From Sphingomonas montana (GTDB lineage: Bacteria > Pseudomonadota > Alphaproteobacteria > Sphingomonadales > Sphingomonadaceae): a stretch of 64,000 nt of DNA. The notes beneath the pieces were generated by a model, which saw only the letters and a program-made list of their open reading frames with translations, was not told where the DNA came from and did not search any database. Made by a program: the position numbers and the translations under genes. The stretch's first letter is position 1; each line of letters starts with the position of its first letter. Location of the stretch: NCBI RefSeq assembly GCF_001956315.1, contig NZ_MOLY01000046.1, positions 1-64,000 on the forward strand, written 5' to 3'. Below, one piece after another: positions 1-7,819 of this stretch.

Positions 1-1131
1 AAGCAGTCCCCACTGCCACAACCTGCAGGCAGCACCTTGCTAAACATCGGGCTCCCGCTCGGACAGGCCGGTCCGGACAGCCCGAGATCCTGGCCATCGA
101 CCGGCACACGCAAATGCCAACATTTGCCGTACTGGGCCTGACATCCAGCCGTATCGCGTCGGAAGATCAAGGACGCGCGTGCGACAACGGTCGAGCGCCT
201 GTTCGGCATCTAGCTAGCGAACAATGCCCCGATCGCGACGCTGTCGCAACTTCCTAGCCGCCAGTTCGGGGGAGGTCCTGTCCGAGGCGAACCTGCGGGG
301 ACTTGGTCCATCCGAAACGCAGGTGGTGATTGACGGTCGGCGGCGAGATTGATGTGCGGGTCTTTCTCGACCTGGATCGGCGCGGCCATGTCATTGCCGG
401 CTACGGCTTGCAGGCGAGGCCGGAGAGGATGGATTGTTGACCTTCGGCGACTTGCCCAGACTATCTCAGCAGCGCCTGCGGGAAGCAGGGCGGCGGTCGC
501 TGTGCGTGCTTCAACAGCCTCAGGGGTCGGATTTCCTTAGCAATTCGGTGCCCATGAGGGACCCTCCAGGAGTTGGGTCCCTCCATATGCTCTGCGAATA
601 TGAGCGGATATTTTCGTTGTGAATGTCGTCAGTGTCGAGACACGAACGTAACGAGCCGGAGTGCCCGTCCTTCGCGCCCAATGCGGCCGGGTAGATATCG
701 GCAACGGTCTTGCCGGGCTTGGTTTTGGTAGAGGGGGTGACGAACAGCTGACCGGTTCGCCGGTTGATGGTTGCGCCTGAATTGATCGAGCCGAACGAGT
801 CCGTCGGTAAATCCGCGCCGTGATCCGGTCGACCCCCTTAAAAATCACGGTGCGATCGATCGGACCAGTATCTTTCGCGCCGTGCAACAGATTGTGGATA
901 TCGGCCACGCGCGCAGACGGTCGGGAAGCCGGGACACAGGCACGTGCTCGCTCCGCTGCGAAGCGTGTCGGCTGAATGTGGTTCGGGAAGAACCGCGGCC
1001 GATGCGGAACGGAACACCGCATTGGTCCGATTTTTGCCGGCCGCCCAAGGTCCTGCACCTCGCCGGATATCTCCGGCAGGACGCAGATTCTTGGTACAAG
1101 TGCCAGACCCAGTCGGTTGGCCCCGGGCCGA
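1..1131. other. Gene-poor, degenerate left end
   Basis: I find no intact gene downstream of the TonB receptor that ends at 1132. Short open stretches occur in several frames and are broken by stops within 60 to 170 codons. One plus-frame stretch near 330-440 reads GGEIDVRVFLDLDRRGHV before a stop. A minus-strand stretch at about 615-905 looks like a frame-shifted coding remnant and is listed separately. The best reading is an eroded accessory region. The proteins that could be drawn across it are Arg/Pro/Ser-rich frames typical of non-coding high-GC DNA. Confidence 0.5.
615..905 (-). pseudogene. Unidentified coding remnant with a frame change
   Basis: Reading the minus strand from about 905, one frame gives a protein-like stretch (IHNLLHGAKDTGPIDRTVIF, then KGVDRITARIY) that degrades near 815. 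The neighbouring frame then becomes protein-like (GADLPTDSFGSINSGATINR, then TGQLFVTPSTKTKPGKTVAD) down to about 615. This is what one indel in an old gene would produce. I do not recognise the family, and there is no start codon with a ribosome-binding site. It is offered as a remnant only because the two frames join smoothly. Confidence 0.25.
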
Positions 1132-3585
1132 TCAATAATGGAGCCGGAATTCCACGCCGACCCGCCGAGGAGTCAGCACGCCGCGGGAATAATAGCGTTC
1201 GACCGTGTCGGTCCGGACCTGGTTGAACGAGGACCGATCGTTGCTGATCGCGGTCACCGCATATTTATCGAAGATGTTGTCGGCGAAGAGACCGATTTCG
1301 AACGGTGCGGTGATGTAGTTCAGCGATGCGCTGTGCGTCACATAGCTCGGGATCGCCTCGCCATTGCCGCGCAGGCCGACGCGGGAATAGATGCTGCCGC
1401 GGTAGACAGAGGCCCAGTTCGCCTGGATCCGGCGACCGTCGCCGAGCGGATGATTATAGACGAGCTGCGCGCTGCCGGAATTCTTGGCCGAGCCGGGCAG
1501 CCGATCGCCGTCGAACGCATCGTCGCGGACGCCCTGGCTGACGACCAGTCCGGTGACGTCCCGCGTCAGATGGGCATCGACATAGGAGTAAGTGCCGATC
1601 ACCGCCAGATTGGGCGTGATCTTGAACGTGCCTGAAAAATCGAAACCCTTCGACACTGCCTCCGCGCCGTTGACTGTGATGCCGATCGCGCCGTTCAACG
1701 TCTGGCTGGGCACCTGGACGCCCGACCATTTGACATGGAAGGCATCCACCGTGAACTGGAGCCGCTTGTCGAACAGGCTGGTGCGCACGCCGATTTCCGC
1801 ATTCTTGGTCCGGTCCGGGCCGTAGAACAGCTCGTTGGGCAGGGCGCACAGGACCTGGCCACCCGAGGCGGCCCTGGCCAGATCCTCCGGCGTGCAGGCC
1901 ACGACCTGATTGACGCCGCCGACCCGGTAGCCGGTCGAGTAGGTGGCATAGGCCAGCAGATCGCTGCTGAACTTGTACGACGTGTTCGCTTTCCAGACGA
2001 AGCCGTCCTTGCCGGTTCCCCCGGTCCGCACCCGCGCGGGGTTGATCGTCGTGGACGGGAAGGGGCCGATCCCGACGCCGATCAGTGGGAGGGCGCTGCC
2101 GCCGGCGACGGTGGCATCATATTTGAAGTAGCGCAGACCGCCCGTCACCTGCCACGCGCTGGTCAGGTTGAGCGTCGCTTCGCCGTAGACCGCCTTTTCC
2201 ACCGTCTTGCTGCGCAGCTGGGCAATATATTCCAGATTGTCGGCCCGGTCGAGGCCGGCAAATTCGGAGAAGCCCGGCGTATATTCGCGCCGGTCGGTGT
2301 TGAGTTTCAGGCGGTTGTAGAAGCCGCCGATCACCCAGTTCAGCGGACCGCCATGGGTGGAGACGAGCCGGACCTCCTGATTCAGCTGCTTATACTTGCG
2401 TTCGTTGTTGGCGAAGGAAGAGAAGGCCGGGAACGCTTCATAGCCATAGTCCAGATCGAGCAGCAGATCGGTGTTGTCGTCGGTCGTGCTGATATCCTGC
2501 TCGGTATAGGCGGTGGTGCTGACGAGCTGGGCGATGTTGCCGAGCCCGATGTTGAATTCGGCCGAAAACAGATCCGCGCTGCGGTCGACCGGTTCGAGAT
2601 AGCGGAACGGCCCTTCATAGTTGCCGGTGCCCAGCACGCCCGCGCCATTGGCCTGTCGCCCGCCGGTCTTGGTGCGTTGATGCGCGTAGGTGAGGTACGC
2701 CTTGATGTCGGGATTATATTGAAGCAGCAGCTGGTTGCGCGTGGTGAACGTGCGTTCGTAGTTCACATCCTCGCGGCGCCGGAAGTTGGCGGCATAGTCC
2801 GCGGTCGTGCCGAACGATCCGGTCGACGTCGCGGTCGCGCGGCCGGGTTGCGGGTCGGAAACGCCCGGCTGCTGGAGCAGGTAGTTGTAATCGATGAAGC
2901 CGGCGTTGCGGTAATAGCCGGTCGAGGTGCGGAACGCGACATGGTCCTTGATCAGCGGGACGTTGATCGCGACGTCGCCGACCCCGCCGAAATCGTCAGA
3001 GTGCGACTGCGCATAGCCGCGGCCATGGACATCGACCGAGAAGCGATCGGTTTCGGGGCGGTTGGGGATGTAACGGACCGCGCCGGCCAGCGTGCCGAGG
3101 CCGTAGAGCGTGCCCTGCGGCCCCTGCAGGACCTCGACCCGGTTGACGTCGATCAGCTTGAAATCAAGGTAGAGCGGCACTTCGCCCAGATAGACCCCGA
3201 CCGAGTTGCCGGCGTTGGCGCCGAATACGCTGGTGTCGCCCGACGCGATGCCGCGCAGGATGATGCCACCGGTCGATGCCGGGCCGGTATCGGCCACCGT
3301 GACGCCGGGCGTGAAGGAAGCCAGCGAGCGGATATCGTCGAGCCGCTGCGTCTGGATCGTTTCGGAGGATACGGCGGTGATGTTGATCGGCGCATCCTGC
3401 AGCGTGGTGCGGCGGCGGCTGCCGGTGACGATGATCTCGTTGGCGTCGGCGACGGCGGTTTCCGCGCCGGATGCTGCGGGCGCGGTAGCGGTGGCGACTG
3501 TTTCCTGGGCCAGTGCCGGCACCGCCATCACGCCGACCAGCGCGGTCGCGCACAACAGACCAGCGCGCGAAAATCGTCCTGCCAT
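1132..3585 (-). CDS. TonB-dependent outer-membrane receptor
   Basis: An 817-residue outer-membrane active transporter powered by TonB/ExbBD. The start at 3585 is chosen because AGGGGG lies about 6 nt upstream and a clean signal peptide follows (MAGRFSRAGLLCATALVG, cleavage after ALAQ near residue 26). The frame stays open to 3723, but those extra 46 residues do not look like an export signal. After the signal come a TonB-box/plug entry (NEIIVTGSRRRTTLQDAPIN), a plug domain with VEVLQGPQGTLYG, and a beta-barrel ending in the aromatic tail VGVEFRLHY. The substrate cannot be read from the sequence. Neighbours give no siderophore or glycan genes, so iron, peptide or sugar cargo all remain possible. 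The gene is transcribed divergently from a small secreted protein, across a gap with paired TGACGTA/TACGTCA half-sites. Confidence 0.92.
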   Translation of the reverse strand: MAGRFSRAGLLCATALVGVMAVPALAQETVATATAPAASGAETAVADANEIIVTGSRRRTTLQDAPINITAVSSETIQTQRLDDIRSLASFTPGVTVADTGPASTGGIILRGIASGDTSVFGANAGNSVGVYLGEVPLYLDFKLIDVNRVEVLQGPQGTLYGLGTLAGAVRYIPNRPETDRFSVDVHGRGYAQSHSDDFGGVGDVAINVPLIKDHVAFRTSTGYYRNAGFIDYNYLLQQPGVSDPQPGRATATSTGSFGTTADYAANFRRREDVNYERTFTTRNQLLLQYNPDIKAYLTYAHQRTKTGGRQANGAGVLGTGNYEGPFRYLEPVDRSADLFSAEFNIGLGNIAQLVSTTAYTEQDISTTDDNTDLLLDLDYGYEAFPAFSSFANNERKYKQLNQEVRLVSTHGGPLNWVIGGFYNRLKLNTDRREYTPGFSEFAGLDRADNLEYIAQLRSKTVEKAVYGEATLNLTSAWQVTGGLRYFKYDATVAGGSALPLIGVGIGPFPSTTINPARVRTGGTGKDGFVWKANTSYKFSSDLLAYATYSTGYRVGGVNQVVACTPEDLARAASGGQVLCALPNELFYGPDRTKNAEIGVRTSLFDKRLQFTVDAFHVKWSGVQVPSQTLNGAIGITVNGAEAVSKGFDFSGTFKITPNLAVIGTYSYVDAHLTRDVTGLVVSQGVRDDAFDGDRLPGSAKNSGSAQLVYNHPLGDGRRIQANWASVYRGSIYSRVGLRGNGEAIPSYVTHSASLNYITAPFEIGLFADNIFDKYAVTAISNDRSSFNQVRTDTVERYYSRGVLTPRRVGVEFRLHY

Positions 3586-3705
3586 ATAAGCCCCCTGATA
3601 CCTGAAACGCGGTCGCCCCTCCGCGACCGTATCGATGCCGGCACCTCGTTCGGGGGCCAATGCTGGGAGGAGAGTGTGGATATTCCGGACGGACCGACAT
3701 GGGGT

Positions 3706-3782
3706 GTTTGACGTAAGCCGCATGATGCGGAGGATGCGCGCCGGGCGCCGGGGCGGACGACGTCGAATAGCCTACGTCAAAC
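3706..3782. promoter_or_regulatory. Paired inverted half-sites in a divergent promoter
   Basis: GTTTGACGTA at 3706-3715 is repeated exactly, in inverted orientation, as TACGTCAAAC at 3773-3782. The pair sits in the 237-bp gap between the TonB receptor (start 3585, minus) and the small secreted protein (start 3823, plus). Related GACGTA/TACGTC palindromes precede both sterol-desaturase genes (7749-7758 and 24735-24752). It may be an operator pair; binding is not shown. Confidence 0.3.
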
Positions 3783-3822
3783 AGCGAATGCCCCGGCCGC
3801 GCGGGGCGCGGTATCGGCGGTC

Positions 3823-4221
3823 ATGGCCATCCACGATCTTCGTCGTTTCATCGTCCCGTTCGCCGGCCTGTTCTGTGCGCTGACGATGGTGGCCGCACCG
3901 GCGCAGGGGGCGCGGGCGATGCGGGCGCGGCTGGTACAGTGCGGGCCGGAAAGCTGCCTGCGTCTGTCGGGATATCGGCCGAGCGCGACGGCGGTCGTCC
4001 GGATCGGCGCGCGGGCGCTGGCGGTGGACGGTGGGCGCAAGTGGCAGGCGACGGTCCCGCTGACCGTGGCGCGGACCTGGCCGATCGCGCGGGGCTATGC
4101 GTTGCGGGTGGTCGTCGCGGATCCGGATACGCTTACGGAGCGGTCCGAGCGGGTGCTGCTGCCGCCCGGCGCGCTCGGATCGCGCAACGAGATCGCGTCG
4201 CTGGTGGTCAGCGCGCGCTGA
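3823..4221 (+). CDS. Small secreted protein of unknown function
   Basis: A 132-residue protein. The N-terminus (MAIHDLRRF, then a hydrophobic run ending AAPAQG) is a typical Sec signal peptide with cleavage near residue 29. The mature part is about 100 residues and basic. It contains two cysteines close together (QCGPESCLRL) that could form a disulphide in the periplasm. I recognise no domain. It is divergent from the TonB receptor and about 110 bp upstream of the UrcA-like gene on the same strand. The codon pattern (GC-rich third positions) and the signal peptide support a real gene. Confidence 0.6.
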   Translation: MAIHDLRRFIVPFAGLFCALTMVAAPAQGARAMRARLVQCGPESCLRLSGYRPSATAVVRIGARALAVDGGRKWQATVPLTVARTWPIARGYALRVVVADPDTLTERSERVLLPPGALGSRNEIASLVVSAR

Positions 4222-4331
4222 TTTCGGACGCCCGCGCGGCCGCCTTGTGCTTGTGATCGCCGGGGGGCGGTCCTACATCCTTGCAACCATGCTGCCGGAG
4301 AGCGGCAGGTTCACAATAGCAGGAGATGATG

Positions 4332-4661
4332 ATGAAGATTGGTCTCGCGGTCTGTGCCGCAGTGTTGGCGGCGTCGCCCGCCCTTGCCGCAACCGCCGCA
4401 AATCCTTTTTCCGCCGACACCGCCGTGCTCGACCTGAGTGGGATCAACTTCGCCAGTGTCGACGGGCAGAAGCGCCTGGCGATCCGCATGGACGATGTTG
4501 CGAACAAGGTGTGCGGTCAGGGGATGAGCACGATCCACCTGGCACTTGGCGCGCAGGCCCGCGGTTGCCGTGCGGACGTGATCGCCGACATCCGTGCCCG
4601 TGTCGCCGTCGCGACCGCCGCACGTGAGCCGGCACGCGGGACGCAGCTGGCAGCACGCTGA
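4332..4661 (+). CDS. UrcA family secreted protein
   Basis: A 109-residue exported protein of the UrcA family, short periplasmic proteins common in sphingomonads and caulobacters with no settled function. Three in-frame ATGs stand in a row at 4326, 4329 and 4332. AGGAG at 4321-4325 touches the first and is 6 nt from the third, so 4332 is the best start (MKIGLAVCAAVLAASPALA signal peptide). The mature protein has the family pattern: a beta-strand segment (TAVLDLSGINFASVDGQKRL), then KVCGQGM, and a second conserved Cys in RGCRADV. The two cysteines are probably paired by a disulphide. Confidence 0.72.
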   Translation: MKIGLAVCAAVLAASPALAATAANPFSADTAVLDLSGINFASVDGQKRLAIRMDDVANKVCGQGMSTIHLALGAQARGCRADVIADIRARVAVATAAREPARGTQLAAR

Positions 4662-4755
4662 TTTTTTACGCGGGCCGCGGTCGGGCGATCTCCGCCCGGC
4701 GGCGGTCCGGTAAATGGCGTATGGCGGGCCGCGTCCCGGTGTCTAGTCTCGCCGG

Positions 4756-5679
4756 ATGATGTCGGCGCCTTTCAGACATATCAGGCGCGGTGTGTTCGGT
4801 TCGGGCACACTTGCCGTCGCTGCATTTCTTCTGATGGCTGCGACTGGGGCCGACGTCGGGCCGCACTTCGCGCCTTGGATCGACGGCACGACAGGGGGCG
4901 AACCCGGGACGCAGGTACAGCGTATCGATGCGGACACGTTCGCGATCCGGCAATCGGTACGAACGAATTTCGAGGCGCCGTTCCTCTACCTGCTGTTCGG
5001 CCGCGACCGGGCGCTGTTGATCGACAGCGGAGCCGGCGGCCTGGCAATCCGGCCGACCGTGGACCGACTCGTCGCGGACTGGCGCGCGCGGCATGGGCAG
5101 CGGGCGATCCGGCTGATCGTCGCGCACTCGCATGGCCATGGCGATCATCATGCCGGTGACGACGAGTATCGCGACCGGCCGAATACCGTCATGGTCGGAT
5201 TGAAGCCGGCAGAGGTCGCGGCGTTCTTCGGAGTCCGGGACTGGCCGCGCGGGATCGGCCATTACGAACTTGGTGGTCGGACGCTGGATATCGTGCCGAC
5301 GCCGGGTCACGAGCCGGCGCATGTCATGGTCTATGATGCGCGGACGCGGCTGCTATTCTCGGGCGACATGCTGTATCCGGGGAGGCTGTACGTGCCGCGC
5401 GATCGGTTCGATGTGTTTCGCGCAAGCGCGGAACGACTGGCCGGTTTCGCCCGGACCCATCCGATCCGCGCGCTGCTAGGGGCGCATATCGAGATGACGA
5501 CGACGCCCGGACAGGATTATCCGATGGAGGCTGCCGCGCATCCGTCCGAGCATGGCCTCGCGCTTGCACCGTCGGCGATCGCGGAACTGGCCGCCGCGAC
5601 TGCTTCCGCCAAGACGCCGCCGGCCATCGATCGGCACCACGATTTCATCGTTTATCCGGTCGCGCCAAGGCCGGAGTGA
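4756..5679 (+). CDS. MBL-fold metallo-hydrolase, exported
   Basis: A 307-residue metallo-beta-lactamase-fold hydrolase. The N-terminus (MMSAPFRHIRRGVFGSG, then a hydrophobic run to about residue 33) looks like a signal peptide or anchor, so the enzyme probably works in the periplasm. The metal-binding motif is SHGHGDHHAG near residues 121-131, followed by a GHEPAHVMVYD segment and FSGDMLY, which supply the further His and Asp ligands of the two-metal site. Downstream GAHIEM carries another candidate His. Substrates in this superfamily range from lactams and lactones to phosphodiesters and cannot be assigned here. It stands alone on the plus strand, with a hairpin repeat right after its stop. 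Confidence 0.85.
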   Translation: MMSAPFRHIRRGVFGSGTLAVAAFLLMAATGADVGPHFAPWIDGTTGGEPGTQVQRIDADTFAIRQSVRTNFEAPFLYLLFGRDRALLIDSGAGGLAIRPTVDRLVADWRARHGQRAIRLIVAHSHGHGDHHAGDDEYRDRPNTVMVGLKPAEVAAFFGVRDWPRGIGHYELGGRTLDIVPTPGHEPAHVMVYDARTRLLFSGDMLYPGRLYVPRDRFDVFRASAERLAGFARTHPIRALLGAHIEMTTTPGQDYPMEAAAHPSEHGLALAPSAIAELAAATASAKTPPAIDRHHDFIVYPVAPRPE

Positions 5680-5689
5680 GGTTTGTTCG

Positions 5690-5739
5690 TCCGAGCGAAG
5701 TCAGGGGGGTGCCGTAGCCCGTCCCGGCTTCGCTCGGAA
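5690..5739. repeat. Intergenic inverted repeat (GAGCGAAG type)
   Basis: TCCGAGCGAAG at 5690-5700 is matched perfectly by CTTCGCTCGGA at the right end of the element, with about 28 nt between the arms. The arm core recurs in the larger element at 30079-30186. It lies between convergent genes (MBL hydrolase, plus; beta-propeller, minus), so it could also fold as a bidirectional terminator. Confidence 0.6.
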
Positions 5740-5807
5740 TGGATGGTTCATTTATCCTCCGTTCCATTTGGTTGCGTGGCAAGCGACGTGTCAGCGCAGT
5801 CCGGGCG

Positions 5808-6731
5808 TCAGTCGCCGGCCGTTCGTGGAGTGGCCCACCAGGACAGGGTATGGGCGTCGTGTGCGCTGGTCCAGATGCCGGCGGGCGTATAGCGGAGCGC
5901 GCCGCTGCCGGCCGCCTTGCCCAGGCGTGCGGTGATGGCGAGCGAGGCGGGGTCGATCACCACGAAGGTCTGGCCGGCGGTCGTCCGCAACCATACCTTG
6001 CCGCCGCCCGTGTCGATGTCGCCATATTTCAGCGTCTCGTCGACCTTGACCCGGCCGGATACCTTGGCGGTCGCGGGATCGATCCGCGCGACGGTGCCGT
6101 CGCCCTGCTCCTGCACCCAGACCGAACCCTCGCCGGCGGTCAGGAAACCGGGTTCGCGGCCGAGCGCCGTGGTCGCGACGACGCGGTTGGTGGCAGGGTC
6201 GATCTTCTGCAGGCTGCGCTGCGTGCCGCTGGCCGCCCAGAGCGATCCCATGCCGAAGGTGAGGTAGAAGCTGTCCGGATTGACCGGGATGGATGCGGTG
6301 ACGGTGTTCGTCGCGGGTTCGATCCGTGCAATCATGCCTTTGGCGTCGCTCGCTACCCAGACCGATCCCGCGCCGGCGACGACGTTCAGCTCGCCCTTAG
6401 GATTGGCGATGCCGGTCGCGATCACGGCGCTGACCTTCGCGGTCTTCAGGTCGATGCGGCTGAGCGTGCTGGTCTTGCAGTCCGCGACCCACAGCGACCG
6501 GAACGCGATCGTCATCGCGCCGCAGGGATGCGCCATGGCGACCGACGCCCGCTTGCCCGCGCGGGACCAGCGTTCGACGCGCCCGACATTGGTGGCCCAC
6601 ACGGTGTCGCCGTCGACCGCCAGGAAATCCGCGAAGCCGGGCACCGGCATCACCTGTTCGCGCGGGTCGGCGGCGGATGCGGGGGCCGCGGCCAAGGTGC
6701 CGGCGAGCAACGCGGCGGTCCAGATCTTCAT
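5808..6731 (-). CDS. Secreted Vgb/YVTN-like beta-propeller protein
   Basis: A 307-residue exported protein made of repeated propeller-blade motifs. The pattern of a Trp/Val strand followed by RIDPATAKV or KIDPATNRV recurs about six times (VWVASDAKGMIARIEPATN, LWAASGTQRSLQKIDPATN, VWVQEQGDGTVARIDPATA). This resembles the virginiamycin B lyase-like and YVTN propellers, which usually bind or display rather than catalyse; the lyase His/Glu site is not evident. I place the start at 6731 because MKIWTAALLAGTLAAAPASA is a clean signal peptide. An in-frame ATG at 6773 overlaps the stop of the upstream desaturase gene by 4 nt and would add 14 residues, so the two genes are probably translationally coupled. 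Confidence 0.75.
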   Translation of the reverse strand: MKIWTAALLAGTLAAAPASAADPREQVMPVPGFADFLAVDGDTVWATNVGRVERWSRAGKRASVAMAHPCGAMTIAFRSLWVADCKTSTLSRIDLKTAKVSAVIATGIANPKGELNVVAGAGSVWVASDAKGMIARIEPATNTVTASIPVNPDSFYLTFGMGSLWAASGTQRSLQKIDPATNRVVATTALGREPGFLTAGEGSVWVQEQGDGTVARIDPATAKVSGRVKVDETLKYGDIDTGGGKVWLRTTAGQTFVVIDPASLAITARLGKAAGSGALRYTPAGIWTSAHDAHTLSWWATPRTAGD

Positions 6732-6769
6732 CGTCAATATCGTCTCCAAGGTTCGTGCCGCGCGTCGTG

Positions 6770-7663
6770 TCATGCCGATCGGGCGGAACCTTTCACCGCG
6801 CGGTCGGTCCGGCGCGCATGCAACCGGTCGATCAACGGGCGCGCCGGGAAGAGGAACTGTTCCGGGATGGTCAGCCGCCGCCGGTCGTCCTGACCCACCA
6901 TTTCGGCCTCGCCCTCGCGGTAGGTGCCGAAGATGCGGTCGAGCAGGATCAGCGAATTGCCATAGTTGCAGCGCGTTTCTTCATAGCCGGTCGAATGGTG
7001 CAGGCTGTGGTTGCGGATTGTCGTGAAGACGAACGCGTACCAGCGCGGCGGATCGAAGCGCGTATTGGCATGGGCGAAGGTTGCGACCACCGCCAGGATG
7101 TTGATCGCGCAGAAGATCGCGGCCTGTGGCAGATCGAGCAGCGCGACAACGCTGAGGCTGATGAGGAACAGTTCGATCGGGTTGCCGACCGCGCCCTTCA
7201 TCGCGTTGAGCTGCGTCAGGTGATGATGCGGCGCGTGCGTCGACCAGAAGAAGGACTGGTTGTGCATCAGCCGGTGGAGCCAATATTGCCCGAATTCGAT
7301 CAGCAGCACGACCAGTGCGACCTGAACCAGGAACGGCAGCTGCATCGCCCAGGGGGTGCCGATCCCAAGCGCGTCCTTGGCCGCCTTCAGCGGTTCTTCG
7401 GCCAGCGTCGCGGTCGCCCAAGCGATCACGGTATAGCTGAGGATCACGTAGAAGACGTCGGTGAGGAATTCGCGTTTCGTCAGGCGCCAGCTCGAATGGC
7501 GTTCGTTCACCCATTCGAGACCCTGGATCAGCGCGGTGGTGAGCAGGGTCGCGGCCACGATCGACCAGGGGCTGGCGATCCAGCCCGCCGGGCCGAACGC
7601 CCAGAACAGCAGGATGCCGGCGACCATGACCGGTTGCACATAACTCGACAGGACTTTGTTCAT
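6770..7663 (-). CDS. Sterol desaturase / fatty acid hydroxylase family enzyme
   Basis: A 297-residue integral membrane di-iron enzyme. The histidine clusters are all present in order: HRLMHN, HAPHHHLTQLN, and HSLHHS with a nearby HANTRF. Several hydrophobic segments surround them. Family members hydroxylate or desaturate sterols, carotenoids or fatty acids using oxygen; the substrate here is unknown. Start 7663 (MNKVLSSYVQPVMVAG) has GGTGGG upstream; an in-frame ATG at 7711 would add 16 residues without clear purpose. It is paralogous to the protein at 23669-24583, with the same architecture and the shared stretches THAPHH and KGAVGNP. It overlaps the propeller gene by 4 nt. Confidence 0.87.
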   Translation of the reverse strand: MNKVLSSYVQPVMVAGILLFWAFGPAGWIASPWSIVAATLLTTALIQGLEWVNERHSSWRLTKREFLTDVFYVILSYTVIAWATATLAEEPLKAAKDALGIGTPWAMQLPFLVQVALVVLLIEFGQYWLHRLMHNQSFFWSTHAPHHHLTQLNAMKGAVGNPIELFLISLSVVALLDLPQAAIFCAINILAVVATFAHANTRFDPPRWYAFVFTTIRNHSLHHSTGYEETRCNYGNSLILLDRIFGTYREGEAEMVGQDDRRRLTIPEQFLFPARPLIDRLHARRTDRAVKGSARSA

Positions 7664-7748
7664 CGCATCCCACCCGGTGCGGTCGGCCAGGATGCCGACA
7701 TGCGTCTGCACCCTAGGTTGCGGGAACCGGGGTGGCAGGTGTGCGAAT

Positions 7749-7758
7749 GACGTACGTC
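7749..7758. promoter_or_regulatory. GACGTACGTC palindrome upstream of desaturase
   Basis: A perfect 10-bp palindrome about 85 bp upstream of the desaturase start at 7663. It shares the GACGTA/TACGTC core with sites upstream of the TonB receptor and of the second desaturase. It may be a shared operator. Confidence 0.25.
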
Positions 7759-7819
7759 GGCGCGGTGGCGTGCGATGGTCCCGTGGTGTTTTCAGCCGCA
7801 GACGGGGCGCGGCTGCACC

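Noticed and set aside
1735-3711. 658-codon plus frame opposite the first TonB receptor
   Set aside because: Shadow frame; low-complexity composition and no start signal.
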